A DNA stretch of 64,000 bases from Marinobacter guineae (lineage in GTDB: Bacteria > Pseudomonadota > Gammaproteobacteria > Pseudomonadales > Oleiphilaceae): positions 465,028-529,027 of the forward strand of contig NZ_KZ319340.1 of the NCBI RefSeq assembly GCF_002744735.1. The letters run 5' to 3'. This document shows positions 43,425-52,125 of this stretch, piece by piece. Each line of letters begins with the position of its first letter. Position 1 is the first letter of the stretch. The notes under the pieces are model-generated. The model was not told the origin of the DNA, searched no databases, and saw only the letters and a list, made by a program, of their open reading frames with translations. The position numbers and the translations under genes are program-made.

Positions 43425-46281
43425 TACCGACCCGATTCTTCGCATTCTTCTGGTTGAGGATGATGAAGACGATTATCTGATTACCCGCGACCTCCTGTCA
43501 GACGCGAGTCCGGTAGCAACCCAACTGAACTGGCGAGACAGTTTTGACGCCGGTATCCAGGCGCTGCAAAGCCTTCAGGTGGATGTTGCACTGATTGATC
43601 TTCGGCTCGGGCCGGATTCCGGCCTGGATCTGATTCAGCAAGCCCGGGATAGGGGCATCACAACCCCTTTCATTCTTCTCACCGGCCAGGGGGATGATGA
43701 ACTGGATACCCGGGCGGTAGAGCTGGGTGCGACCGACTATCTCACCAAGGGGGATATCGACAGCCATACCCTGATACGCAGTATCCGGTATGCCATTGAT
43801 CGGGCAGTGGCCACGGAAAGTCTGGCAAACAGCGAAGCCCATTACCGGCTTCTGTACGAGAACAATCCCGCGCCCATGTGCCTGGTTAACCCTGAGAGCG
43901 GCGATATACAGTCCATGAATCGCGCGGCTCAGAATCTGTATGGATACTCCGAGAGAGAGCTTATAAATCGTAGCTGGGCAAGCCTGCAAAAACAGACTCA
44001 GAGTCCATCAGTCTCGCTCGAAGGTCTTATTCTGCGGGACGGCAGTTCGCTAGAGCACCACCAGAGCCGGGATGGCCGCGATCTGTTCATCGAAGTCCTG
44101 TCGGAATCAATCGTTATCAATCATAACAATATGATTCTGCGAATGTTGACGGACATGACAGCGCAGATTGCCAGCAACCGAAAACTCCGGTTGTTCCAGA
44201 GATGCATTGAATCCAGCTCCAACGGCATTGTAGTTTGTGATGCCCAGCAGCCTGACCTGCCCATAGTGTACGTGAATCCGACATTTGAGCGCGTTACCGG
44301 GTATACCAAGGAAGAGGCCCTGGGGCACAACTGCCGGTTTCTTCAGAGCGAAGAAAACGATTCGGACAATAAACAGGCATTATCCGAAATTCGGGAAGCT
44401 CTCAAAAATGGCCGCGATGTCTCTGCGGTTCTGAGAAACCACCGAAAAGACGGGACACCGTTCTGGAACGATCTCTATCTCTCACCGATCAGAAACGACA
44501 AGAACCAGATTACCCACTTTGTCGGAATACAGAACGACATTTCCGAGCGCAAATCCGTTGAGAGCGAACTGGCCTATAACACCAGCCACGATGTTCTCAC
44601 CCGTCTTCCCAACCGGGCGCTTCTGGAAGACCGGCTGATTCAGGCAAGTCAATTTGCCCATCGCTACGGAAGGCTCGTCGGCCTGTTGTTCATCGACCTG
44701 GACGGTTTCAAACTGATAAATGACTCCCTTGGCCACAGAGTGGGTGACCAGGTACTCATCGAGGTGGCTCGCCGACTAAAGGCGATGGTTCGGTCCGGAG
44801 ACACGGTCGCCAGAATGAGTGGCGATGAATTTGTCCTGGTTCTGCCCGATCTGGCCCACGCCAACGACATCATCATGATTGTAGAGAAAGCCATCTCCGA
44901 GCTTTCCATGCCCTACCGGCTGACAGAGCAAAACCTCCACCTCACGGCAAGTATTGGTATTTCCCTGACAGATGGTTCTATCGAGAATCCGATGGAACTG
45001 ATCCAGCAGGCGGACCTGGCCATGTTCAGCGCCAAACAGCAAGGACGCAACACCTATCAATGGTTTTCAGAGGAGCTCAATACCTCTGCAAACTACCGGG
45101 TGAAGCTGCGCAATGAGTTGCAGGATGCGATTGAAGACGACAGCCTCACCGTCTATTACCAGCCCGTCATTGATTCCAGAACCGGTCGCGCTCGTTCTGT
45201 CGAAGCCCTTGTACGCTGGGAGCACCCCTCCAGAGGGCTGATTTCCCCTGGCGACTTCATCCCGCTGGCGGAGGACACCGGCCAGATCATTGCTCTCGGC
45301 AAACAGGTACTGAACAAAGCCTGCAGGGATATGGTCAAGCTGCACGCGGCAGGATTCCGGGAGTGCTCGGTGGCGGTGAATGTGTCCCCTATTCAGGTTC
45401 GCAAGGACGATTTTATCAGAACCGTTCAGGAGGCCTTGGCCAGCTCAGGCCTGCCGCCGGAAGCGTTGGAGCTTGAAGTGGTTGAGTCGGCGATTCTTAA
45501 TGACACCGACCAGGTGATCAAGACACTTCACGAGCTCCGGGAATTGGGTGTCCGCCTTGCAATCGACGACTTTGGCACAGGTTTCTCGAGCCTCAGCTAC
45601 ATCAAGCTCATGCCGGCCAACAAGATCAAGATCGATCGGTCTTTTATCAAAGATGTCATTCAGAACCGCAGCGATGCCGCCATTACCCAGGGGGTTATTT
45701 CCATGGCGCACCACCTTGGTCTGGAGGTCGTCGCCGAAGGCGTGGAAACAGAAGCACATGCGGCCTTCCTGAGAAAGCACCAGTGTGATCTGCTGCAGGG
45801 ATTCGTGTTTGCCCGGCCGATGCCCTTCGAGGATATCAAAAACTACATGAACACCCACGGTGCCTGCGCAACAACCAGGAACGAAACCGAAACGACCAAC
45901 CGGAAAACCCTGTTACTGCTTGACGATGAAGAGAATATCCTTCGAGCCCTGACACGGGTTTTTCGCCGGGATGGCTATCGGATACTTTCGACGACCAGCA
46001 TCAGCGAGGCTTTCGAACTGCTGGCTGGAAACGAGGTTCAGGTCATCATATCGGACCAGAGAATGCCCGAAATGTCCGGCACCGAGTTTTTCAGTCAGGT
46101 CAAAGCCATCCACCCGGAGACCGTCCGTATCGTACTGTCCGGCTACACGGACCTGAAATCCGTTACCGATGCCATCAACGAAGGGGCAATCTACAAGTTT
46201 CTGACCAAGCCCTGGGATGACCAGCAGATTCGCGAGCAGATTCAAAAAGCCTTCCATTACCACGCAGCCATGCAGAGTTGA
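43417..46281 (+). CDS. REC-PAS-LOV-GGDEF-EAL-REC c-di-GMP protein (putative blue-light receptor)
   Basis: The start at 43417 overlaps the previous gene by 8 bases; the product is 954 aa. Domains in order: REC (5-125), PAS (140-250), LOV-type PAS (265-375) with photoactive motif GHNCRFLQ (Cys306), GGDEF reading SGDEF (468-472), EAL with EALVRW (596-601), DDFGTG and AEGVE metal residues, and a second REC (830-950) with KPWDD. The LOV cysteine would form a flavin adduct under blue light. The EAL domain keeps its catalytic motifs, so phosphodiesterase activity is likely. SGDEF may still make c-di-GMP or only bind GTP. Confidence 0.93.
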   Translation: MSNTDPILRILLVEDDEDDYLITRDLLSDASPVATQLNWRDSFDAGIQALQSLQVDVALIDLRLGPDSGLDLIQQARDRGITTPFILLTGQGDDELDTRAVELGATDYLTKGDIDSHTLIRSIRYAIDRAVATESLANSEAHYRLLYENNPAPMCLVNPESGDIQSMNRAAQNLYGYSERELINRSWASLQKQTQSPSVSLEGLILRDGSSLEHHQSRDGRDLFIEVLSESIVINHNNMILRMLTDMTAQIASNRKLRLFQRCIESSSNGIVVCDAQQPDLPIVYVNPTFERVTGYTKEEALGHNCRFLQSEENDSDNKQALSEIREALKNGRDVSAVLRNHRKDGTPFWNDLYLSPIRNDKNQITHFVGIQNDISERKSVESELAYNTSHDVLTRLPNRALLEDRLIQASQFAHRYGRLVGLLFIDLDGFKLINDSLGHRVGDQVLIEVARRLKAMVRSGDTVARMSGDEFVLVLPDLAHANDIIMIVEKAISELSMPYRLTEQNLHLTASIGISLTDGSIENPMELIQQADLAMFSAKQQGRNTYQWFSEELNTSANYRVKLRNELQDAIEDDSLTVYYQPVIDSRTGRARSVEALVRWEHPSRGLISPGDFIPLAEDTGQIIALGKQVLNKACRDMVKLHAAGFRECSVAVNVSPIQVRKDDFIRTVQEALASSGLPPEALELEVVESAILNDTDQVIKTLHELRELGVRLAIDDFGTGFSSLSYIKLMPANKIKIDRSFIKDVIQNRSDAAITQGVISMAHHLGLEVVAEGVETEAHAAFLRKHQCDLLQGFVFARPMPFEDIKNYMNTHGACATTRNETETTNRKTLLLLDDEENILRALTRVFRRDGYRILSTTSISEAFELLAGNEVQVIISDQRMPEMSGTEFFSQVKAIHPETVRIVLSGYTDLKSVTDAINEGAIYKFLTKPWDDQQIREQIQKAFHYHAAMQS

Positions 46282-46377
46282 TGGAAGGCTTCACGTAAAC
46301 CACTGCTTCAACTGGAGTTGAATCCGGATTCAGAGGTAGACTGTCGCGATCATAAGCAGTATTCAGGAAGCTTTGTT

Positions 46378-47502
46378 TTGACCGATCTTGTTCGAATCGC
46401 ACCCGGCGCGCTGACCATTGGCCGGCCCCTACCCTGGAACGTCTACGATTCGGACGGCAATGTACTCCTGCGCCAGGGTTATGTGATTCAGACCAACTCC
46501 CAACTGGAACAGCTGTTCGAGCGAGGCCGGTTCAAGCCCCGCAAGATTGAGCGCCCCCAGGAAGAAGTGTTCGAGGACAACCGGGAACGCAATCCGTTTG
46601 CGGACTACCCGGACCTGCTCCACACCCTCGAAGCAACACTGAAGGCCATCACGGACTCCGACCCGTCGGCGCAGAAGCGCGTGCTCGGCCTCGCCCGGAT
46701 GATCGAGCGCACCTGCACGGAGTCGCCCGATGCCAGCCTGGCGCTGGTACACCTGTATTCCATCGGCCCGACCATTCACGAACAGATCATTTTTTACGCC
46801 ATCCTGTGCCAGTTCGTCGCCCGACAGTTCGGTCTGGAAGAAAAACGAATCAGTGTGCTCACGGCTGCTGCGCTTACCGCCAACCTGGCGTTGGTGCCCA
46901 TTGCAGACAAACTGAACGCGTCAAACAAGATTCTGAGCAATGAACAGCGAGGCGTGATTCGCAAACATCCGGAGCGCAGCATACAGGCACTGCAGGCGGC
47001 GGGTATCAACAACAAACTGCTGCTGACCATCATTGCCCAGCATCATGAGCAGGCCGACGGCAGTGGTTACCCCAAAGGCCTGAGTGGCACCGAAATACGC
47101 CCGGAAGCGGAGATTCTGGCCCTGGCCGAGCGATACGTGGCGATGATCACCAGGCGGGCCTACCGCCAGCGTATGAACATTGTCGATGCCCGAAAACTGA
47201 TTGCCAATCTGGCCGATGGCAAGTTTAGGCCGGCGATACCGAAAGCCCTGCTGCAGGTTCTGGGAGAATTTCCACCGGGCATTCTTGTACGCCTGGACAA
47301 CAACGAGGTTGGGGTAGTCTCCGGCCGCCCGGTAAGGGCCCGAGGGCCCTTCGTAAAGGCCATATTCGGACCCCGGGGTAATCGTTACACCGGCACCTTC
47401 GAGCGGGACACCAGTATTCTGGAGTTCAACATCCGGGCCCTTGAGGAGCCCGAAGTCATGCCCTCCATGGACTTCAGCCTGATGTGGGGATTCCGCTCAT
47501 AA
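46378..47502 (+). CDS. HD-GYP-type protein with incomplete metal site
   Basis: The preferred start is TTG at 46378, with AGGAAG exactly 7 nt upstream; a TTG at 46318 would add 20 residues. The product is 374 aa. An N-terminal beta-rich module (residues 1-60, VRIAPGALTIGRPLPWNVYD) resembles the domain that precedes many HD-GYP enzymes. The HD-GYP core keeps HHEQADGSGYPKG (from His222) but the HD position reads TANLALVP. It may bind c-di-GMP without cleaving it, or use an altered metal centre. It ends the signalling operon and overlaps the convergent fghA by 6 bases. Confidence 0.85.
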   Translation: MTDLVRIAPGALTIGRPLPWNVYDSDGNVLLRQGYVIQTNSQLEQLFERGRFKPRKIERPQEEVFEDNRERNPFADYPDLLHTLEATLKAITDSDPSAQKRVLGLARMIERTCTESPDASLALVHLYSIGPTIHEQIIFYAILCQFVARQFGLEEKRISVLTAAALTANLALVPIADKLNASNKILSNEQRGVIRKHPERSIQALQAAGINNKLLLTIIAQHHEQADGSGYPKGLSGTEIRPEAEILALAERYVAMITRRAYRQRMNIVDARKLIANLADGKFRPAIPKALLQVLGEFPPGILVRLDNNEVGVVSGRPVRARGPFVKAIFGPRGNRYTGTFERDTSILEFNIRALEEPEVMPSMDFSLMWGFRS

Positions 47503-48339
47503 CCCCAATGCTTCGGCATGATGATCCAGGTGGTCATCGATGAACGAGGCAATGAAGAAGTAGCTGTGGTCGTATCCCCTGTGCATGCGCAGGTTGATGT
47601 GGTGGTGGAACTTCTCACAGGCATCTGCGAGGGCATCCGGGTTCAGCTGGCTATCGAGAAACTCATCAGAAGTACCTTGATCAACCAGTAACGGCAAGCG
47701 TTCCCGGGCCGTCGGGATCAGCAGAGTCGCATCCCATTCCTCCCAGCTGCGGGTATCCTCACCGAGATACCCTTTGAAGGCCTTCTGGCCCCATGGACAT
47801 TCGGTGGGGTTGGCGATCGGCGCAAAAGCCGACACCGAGGCATAGCGGCCCGGGTTTTTCAGGGCAGCGATCAGCGCGCCGTGGCCACCCATGGAATGAC
47901 CACTGATGGAACGCTTGTCGGTTACCGGAAGCTCATTCTCGACCAGCTGGGGCAATTCCTTTACCACGTAGTCGTACATCCGGTAATGGGGCGCCCAGGG
48001 CTGCTGGGTGGCATTGATGTAAAAGCCGGCCCCGGAGCCAAAGTCGTAGCTGTCGTCTTCTCCGGGCAGGTTCAGCCCGCGCGGACTGGTATCGGGGCAT
48101 ACAATTGCCATGCCCAGTTTCGCGGCCCGCTTCTGGGCGCCGGCTTTCTGCATGAAGTTCTGGTCGGTACAGGTCAACCCGGAGAGCCAATACAGGACCG
48201 GCACTTTTTTCGGGTTGGAGCCCACCGCCGCAGGCGGCAGATAAACCGCGAACTCCATGTCGCATTCGAGGGTGGCCGAGGTATGCCGGTAACGGCGGTG
48301 CTCTCCTTCGAAACTGACGTTCGTGGATAAGAGTTCCAT
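47497..48339 (-). CDS. fghA: S-formylglutathione hydrolase
   Basis: The 280-aa alpha/beta hydrolase has the esterase D-like pattern: LSGLTCTDQNFMQKAG, CPDTSPRGLN, the nucleophile motif GHSMGGHG and a C-terminal HRGYDHSYFF with the catalytic His. It hydrolyses S-formylglutathione to formate and glutathione, the last step of glutathione-dependent formaldehyde removal. The usual partner, glutathione-dependent formaldehyde dehydrogenase, is not in the window. The gene overlaps the convergent HD-GYP gene by 6 bases. Confidence 0.94.
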   Translation of the reverse strand: MELLSTNVSFEGEHRRYRHTSATLECDMEFAVYLPPAAVGSNPKKVPVLYWLSGLTCTDQNFMQKAGAQKRAAKLGMAIVCPDTSPRGLNLPGEDDSYDFGSGAGFYINATQQPWAPHYRMYDYVVKELPQLVENELPVTDKRSISGHSMGGHGALIAALKNPGRYASVSAFAPIANPTECPWGQKAFKGYLGEDTRSWEEWDATLLIPTARERLPLLVDQGTSDEFLDSQLNPDALADACEKFHHHINLRMHRGYDHSYFFIASFIDDHLDHHAEALGL

Positions 48340-48368
48340 AGTGGCCTCAATCTTTAAAAGAAAGTGAA

Positions 48369-48800
48369 TCAGTCTTCGGCGCTGGCGTACCGGGGCAACT
48401 CAAGCCCACAACCGGTGCGCGCCAGTTCCGCCAGGATGGCTGTACGCGTAACGATACCAAGCAGTTTGCCGTGGTCTACTACAGGGTACACCTTGGGCTT
48501 GCCCGCGCCGAGGTTCTGGGCGAGATCAACCACCGACATCTCGGGGGATATCGTCAGAGGCTTACGGAACATGACATCGTCCACAATCGGGTCGCCTTCG
48601 CAGTGATAACTGCTGACCAGCAGGGCGTGAATGCAATCCTGCTCGGAAATAAAGCCGAGCACATGGCGGTGCTCATCAACCACCGGTAGTCCGGTCACGT
48701 GATTGTGCAGCAGGGTTTTCACCACTTTGGTGAGCGGCGTACCATACCGGATCGGCTCGATGTGATTCCACATGACATCTGAAACTTTAAGTGAACGCAT
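48369..48800 (-). CDS. CBS domain pair protein
   Basis: The ATG at 48800 (MRSLKVSDVM) has GAGAGGGA 8 nt upstream, giving 143 aa; the longer frame is unlikely. It has two tandem CBS motifs: residues 1-65 (VTGLPVVDEHRHVLGFISEQD) and 75-130 (KVYPVVDHGKLLGIVTRT). CBS pairs bind adenosine nucleotides and act as energy sensors. No catalytic domain is attached, so the partner is unknown. It is 29 nt upstream of fghA in the same direction and could be co-transcribed with it. Confidence 0.9.
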   Translation of the reverse strand: MRSLKVSDVMWNHIEPIRYGTPLTKVVKTLLHNHVTGLPVVDEHRHVLGFISEQDCIHALLVSSYHCEGDPIVDDVMFRKPLTISPEMSVVDLAQNLGAGKPKVYPVVDHGKLLGIVTRTAILAELARTGCGLELPRYASAED

Positions 48801-48982
48801 GGGCACAATCCCTCTCGTTTGTGGATGGACGCCTTTGATATGAGCATAGGCAATCACACCCGAATCCACCACTTTTACCACCCTACCAGTTTACACAGGA
48901 AAATATCTGACTAAACTCAATTAGTTATACCCTTTCAGGGTCAACTATTGAAACCAATCCATGGCACGCACAGGGAGACCCC

Positions 48983-50344
48983 ATGGAAGCCATTGAACAA
49001 GTTATCGGTGATATAAACGGACTGGTCTGGGGTGCACCCATGCTGGTCATGATTCTGGGTGTCGGGCTGTTCCTCAGCCTCGGTCTCAAGCTGATGCCGG
49101 TACTGAAACTCGGTGCCGGCTTCAAGCTGATGTGGAAAGGCCGCACCGCCGCAGGCGCCGAATCGGAGGGTGAAATTCCCCCGTTCCAGGCCCTGATGAC
49201 CGCGCTGTCCGCTACCGTTGGCACCGGCAACATTGCCGGCGTTGCCACTGCCGTGTTCCTGGGCGGCCCGGGCGCCCTGTTCTGGATGTGGCTCACTGCC
49301 CTGGTGGGCATGGCCACCAAATACTCCGAGGCGGTCCTGGCGGTCCGTTACCGGGAAGTGGACGAGCGCGGCGACCATGTTGGCGGCCCCATGTATTACA
49401 TCCGCAACGGGCTGGGCAGTAAATGGGCCTGGCTTGGCGTACTGTTTGCCATTTTTGCGGCGATTGCCGGATTCGGTATCGGCAATACCGTGCAGGCCAA
49501 CTCGGTGGCCGATGTCATGCAGACGAGTTTCGGCCTGCCACACTGGGTCACCGGACTCATCCTGATGGTTCTGGTGGGCATGGTGCTTATCGGCGGTATC
49601 CGCCGGATTGGCCATGTCGCCAGTGCCCTGGTGCCGTTGATGGCGGTTTCCTACCTGATTGCGGGACTTGTGGTGTTGGCCATCAACGCGACTGATATTC
49701 CGGCAGCGTTTGGCCTGGTGTTCAAACATGCCTTCAGCCCCATAGCCGCAGAGGGTGGTTTTGCCGGTGCTGCGGTCTGGGCCGCACTCCGGTTCGGTGT
49801 TGCCCGGGGAATTTTCTCCAACGAAGCCGGTCTGGGCTCAGCCCCCATTGCCCACGCTGCCGCGCAAACCCGGAACCCGATCAACCAGGGCATGGTAGCC
49901 ATGCTTGGCACCTTCATCGATACCATCATCATCTGCACCATCACCGGCCTGGTTATCATCACATCGGGCACCTGGACTTCCGGGGAATCCGGCGCAGCCC
50001 TCACCTCCATGGCATTCGAGGACGCGCTGCCAGGCGTTGGCAACTACCTTGTGGCCATTGCGCTCGCGGTCTTCGCCTTCACCACCATCCTGGGCTGGTC
50101 GTTCTATGGTGAACGCTGCATTGAATTTCTATTTGGCGTAAAGGCCATCGTTCCATACCGGGTCGCCTGGATTCTCGCCATTCCGGTGGGGGCTACCCTG
50201 AACCTGGGCTTCGTGTGGCTGGTGGCAGACACGCTGAATGCCATGATGGCGCTGCCCAACCTGATCGCCCTGTTGTTGCTCAGCCCTGTGGTGTTCAAGC
50301 TGACCCGGGAGCACTTTGAGAAAGAGAAGGCCATGGGGGTCTGA
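48983..50344 (+). CDS. Alanine/glycine:cation symporter (AGCS family)
   Basis: The 453-aa protein has about eleven membrane helices. AGCS landmarks are LSATVGTGNIAGVATAV, the GGPGALFWMWLTALVGMA segment, HVGGPMYYI and NEAGLGSAPIAHAAA. It imports alanine or glycine with sodium (AlsT/DagA-like). Ribosome site GGGAGA lies 6 nt before the ATG. It is a single gene, divergent from the CBS-domain gene. Confidence 0.94.
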   Translation: MEAIEQVIGDINGLVWGAPMLVMILGVGLFLSLGLKLMPVLKLGAGFKLMWKGRTAAGAESEGEIPPFQALMTALSATVGTGNIAGVATAVFLGGPGALFWMWLTALVGMATKYSEAVLAVRYREVDERGDHVGGPMYYIRNGLGSKWAWLGVLFAIFAAIAGFGIGNTVQANSVADVMQTSFGLPHWVTGLILMVLVGMVLIGGIRRIGHVASALVPLMAVSYLIAGLVVLAINATDIPAAFGLVFKHAFSPIAAEGGFAGAAVWAALRFGVARGIFSNEAGLGSAPIAHAAAQTRNPINQGMVAMLGTFIDTIIICTITGLVIITSGTWTSGESGAALTSMAFEDALPGVGNYLVAIALAVFAFTTILGWSFYGERCIEFLFGVKAIVPYRVAWILAIPVGATLNLGFVWLVADTLNAMMALPNLIALLLLSPVVFKLTREHFEKEKAMGV

Positions 50345-50469
50345 GGCCCCCTTGTATTTGCTCCACCCGGCACCACAGTTTGTTGTATACACTCAGAGAA
50401 CAGTCCCGGCGATTTTCGGGCCGGAATAACAAGCGAAATTGTCACAACCATGATCAAAGGAGAGTACAC

Positions 50470-51123
50470 ATGAGCTTACGTCTCGGAGATACCGCACCCG
50501 ATTTCGAGCAGGATTCCAGTGAAGGAAAAATTTCGTTTCATGACTGGCTGGGCGACAGTTGGGGCATATTGTTCTCGCACCCGGCCGACTTTACCCCGGT
50601 CTGCACCACCGAACTGGGCCTGACCGCCAAGCTCAAGGACGAATTCGCCAAGCGCAACGTCAAGGCTATCGCCCTGAGTGTGGACCCGGTGGACTCCCAC
50701 CAGGAGTGGATCAAGGACATCAACGAAACCCAGGGCTGCGCGGTAAATTTCCCGATCATCGCAGACCAGGATCGCAAGGTGTCCGAGCTGTACGACATGA
50801 TTCACCCCAATGCCGACAGCAGCCTGACCGTACGCTCCCTGTTCGTGATCGACCCGAACAAGAAGGTACGCCTGATCATCACCTATCCGGCCAGCACCGG
50901 TCGTAACTTCAACGAAGTTCTGCGGGTTATCGACTCGCTGCAGCTGACCGATGAGCACAAGGTCGCGACCCCGGGTAACTGGGAGCGTGGCGGCGATGTG
51001 GTTATCGTTCCATCCCTGCAGGATGAGGACGAGATCAAGCAGCGCTTCCCGAAGGGTTACAAGGCGGTGAAGTCTTACCTCCGTATGACACCGGACCCGA
51101 AAGCCAATTGGAGCGGTGATTGA
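50470..51123 (+). CDS. 1-Cys peroxiredoxin (Prx6/LsfA type)
   Basis: The ATG at 50470 has AAAGGAGAG upstream. The 217-aa product has the peroxidatic site HPADFTPVCTTEL, with Cys45. No resolving cysteine is in the typical C-terminal place; the only other one is Cys91 in TQGCAVNF. The extended C-terminal domain (DVVIVPSLQDEDEIK) is typical of Prx6-type enzymes. It reduces hydrogen peroxide and organic hydroperoxides in the cytoplasm. It ends at a strong bidirectional terminator. Confidence 0.94.
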   Translation: MSLRLGDTAPDFEQDSSEGKISFHDWLGDSWGILFSHPADFTPVCTTELGLTAKLKDEFAKRNVKAIALSVDPVDSHQEWIKDINETQGCAVNFPIIADQDRKVSELYDMIHPNADSSLTVRSLFVIDPNKKVRLIITYPASTGRNFNEVLRVIDSLQLTDEHKVATPGNWERGGDVVIVPSLQDEDEIKQRFPKGYKAVKSYLRMTPDPKANWSGD

Positions 51124-51182
51124 TCAGATAACTGAAGTTGGGGGCAGAAGAAGGCGTTCTTCCGACCCCGGAAATTAGATTC

Positions 51183-51218
51183 AAAAAAGCCGGACAGTTA
51201 ACGCTGTCCGGCTTTTTT
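51183..51218. terminator. Bidirectional terminator between peroxiredoxin and metQ
   Basis: AAAAAAGCCGGACAG and CTGTCCGGCTTTTTT form a 15-bp perfect stem around a short loop. It serves the convergent genes on both strands. Confidence 0.92.
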
Positions 51219-51226
51219 GTGAGGAC

Positions 51227-51256
51227 GGGGTCAGATGAAAGCTTTCATCTGACCCC
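51227..51256. repeat. Perfect 30-bp palindrome
   Basis: GGGGTCAGATGAAAG is followed at once by its exact reverse complement, with no loop. It lies just beyond the terminator and before the metQ stop. It resembles REP/RAYT-linked palindromes in appearance, but no transposase is nearby. Confidence 0.75.
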
Positions 51257-51283
51257 GGAGGTCTGTCCCGGAAATCCCGAACA

Positions 51284-52066
51284 TCAGAATGCCGGAACCA
51301 CGGCACCTTCATACTTTTTCATGATGAAGTTCTTCACTTCCTCGGAGGTAAGCGCGTCAGCCAGCTTCTGCATGGCGTCGCTGTCCTTGTTGTCCGGGCG
51401 TGAGACCAGGATATTCACATAGGGCGAGTCAGAGCCTTCGATCAGAAGCGCGTCCTCAGTCGGGTTCAGGCCCGCCTCCAGCGCGTAGTTGGTATTGATC
51501 AGCGCCAGGTCCACCTGGTTGAGAATCCGCGGCAGCGTTGCTGCCTCCAGTTCCTTGAAGTCCAGGTTTTTCGGATTGTCTGCGATATCACGAGGTGTCG
51601 CAGTAATCTTGCTGTCATCCTTCAGGGTAATCAGACCGGCCTTTTGCAGAAGCAGCAACGCCCTGCCACCGTTGGTCGGGTCGTTCGGAATAGCGACCAC
51701 GGCACCGTCCTTCAGCTCGTCCAGCGAATCAATCTTGCTGGAATAGGCGCCAAACGGCTCAACGTGAACACCGGTAACGGTGACCAGGTTGGTACCCCGG
51801 CCCTCGTTGAACGACTCCAGGTACGGCTTGTGCTGGAAGAAGTTCGCATCCATTCGCTTCTGGTCAACCTGAATGTTTGGCTGGATGTAGTCGGTGAATA
51901 CCTTAACGTCCAGCTCAACACCCTGCTCGGCCAGCTTCGGCTTCACGAATTCCAGGATCTCTGCATGAGGTACGGGAGTAGCGGCAACCGACAGCTCTTC
52001 GGCCGCAACGGCGCCTGAGAAAGTGGCTGCGGCAGCCAGTGCCACGAATGTTTTCTTCAGATTCAT
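51284..52066 (-). CDS. metQ: Methionine ABC transporter substrate-binding protein (NlpA/MetQ family)
   Basis: The 260-aa precursor has MetQ features such as TPVPHAEILEFVKPKL, HKPYLESFN and IPNDPTNGGRALLLLQKAG. Unlike E. coli MetQ, the N-terminus (FSGAVAAEE) has no lipobox cysteine, so a signal peptidase I product free in the periplasm is predicted. It delivers methionine to MetNI. It is separated from metI by a 181-nt gap that contains a long inverted-repeat element. Confidence 0.93.
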   Translation of the reverse strand: MNLKKTFVALAAAATFSGAVAAEELSVAATPVPHAEILEFVKPKLAEQGVELDVKVFTDYIQPNIQVDQKRMDANFFQHKPYLESFNEGRGTNLVTVTGVHVEPFGAYSSKIDSLDELKDGAVVAIPNDPTNGGRALLLLQKAGLITLKDDSKITATPRDIADNPKNLDFKELEAATLPRILNQVDLALINTNYALEAGLNPTEDALLIEGSDSPYVNILVSRPDNKDSDAMQKLADALTSEEVKNFIMKKYEGAVVPAF

Positions 52067-52125
52067 AAATCGATTCTCCTGTTAAACATCTCGAACGAGT
52101 GAATTCAGTTTGGGAGTACGGCCCA

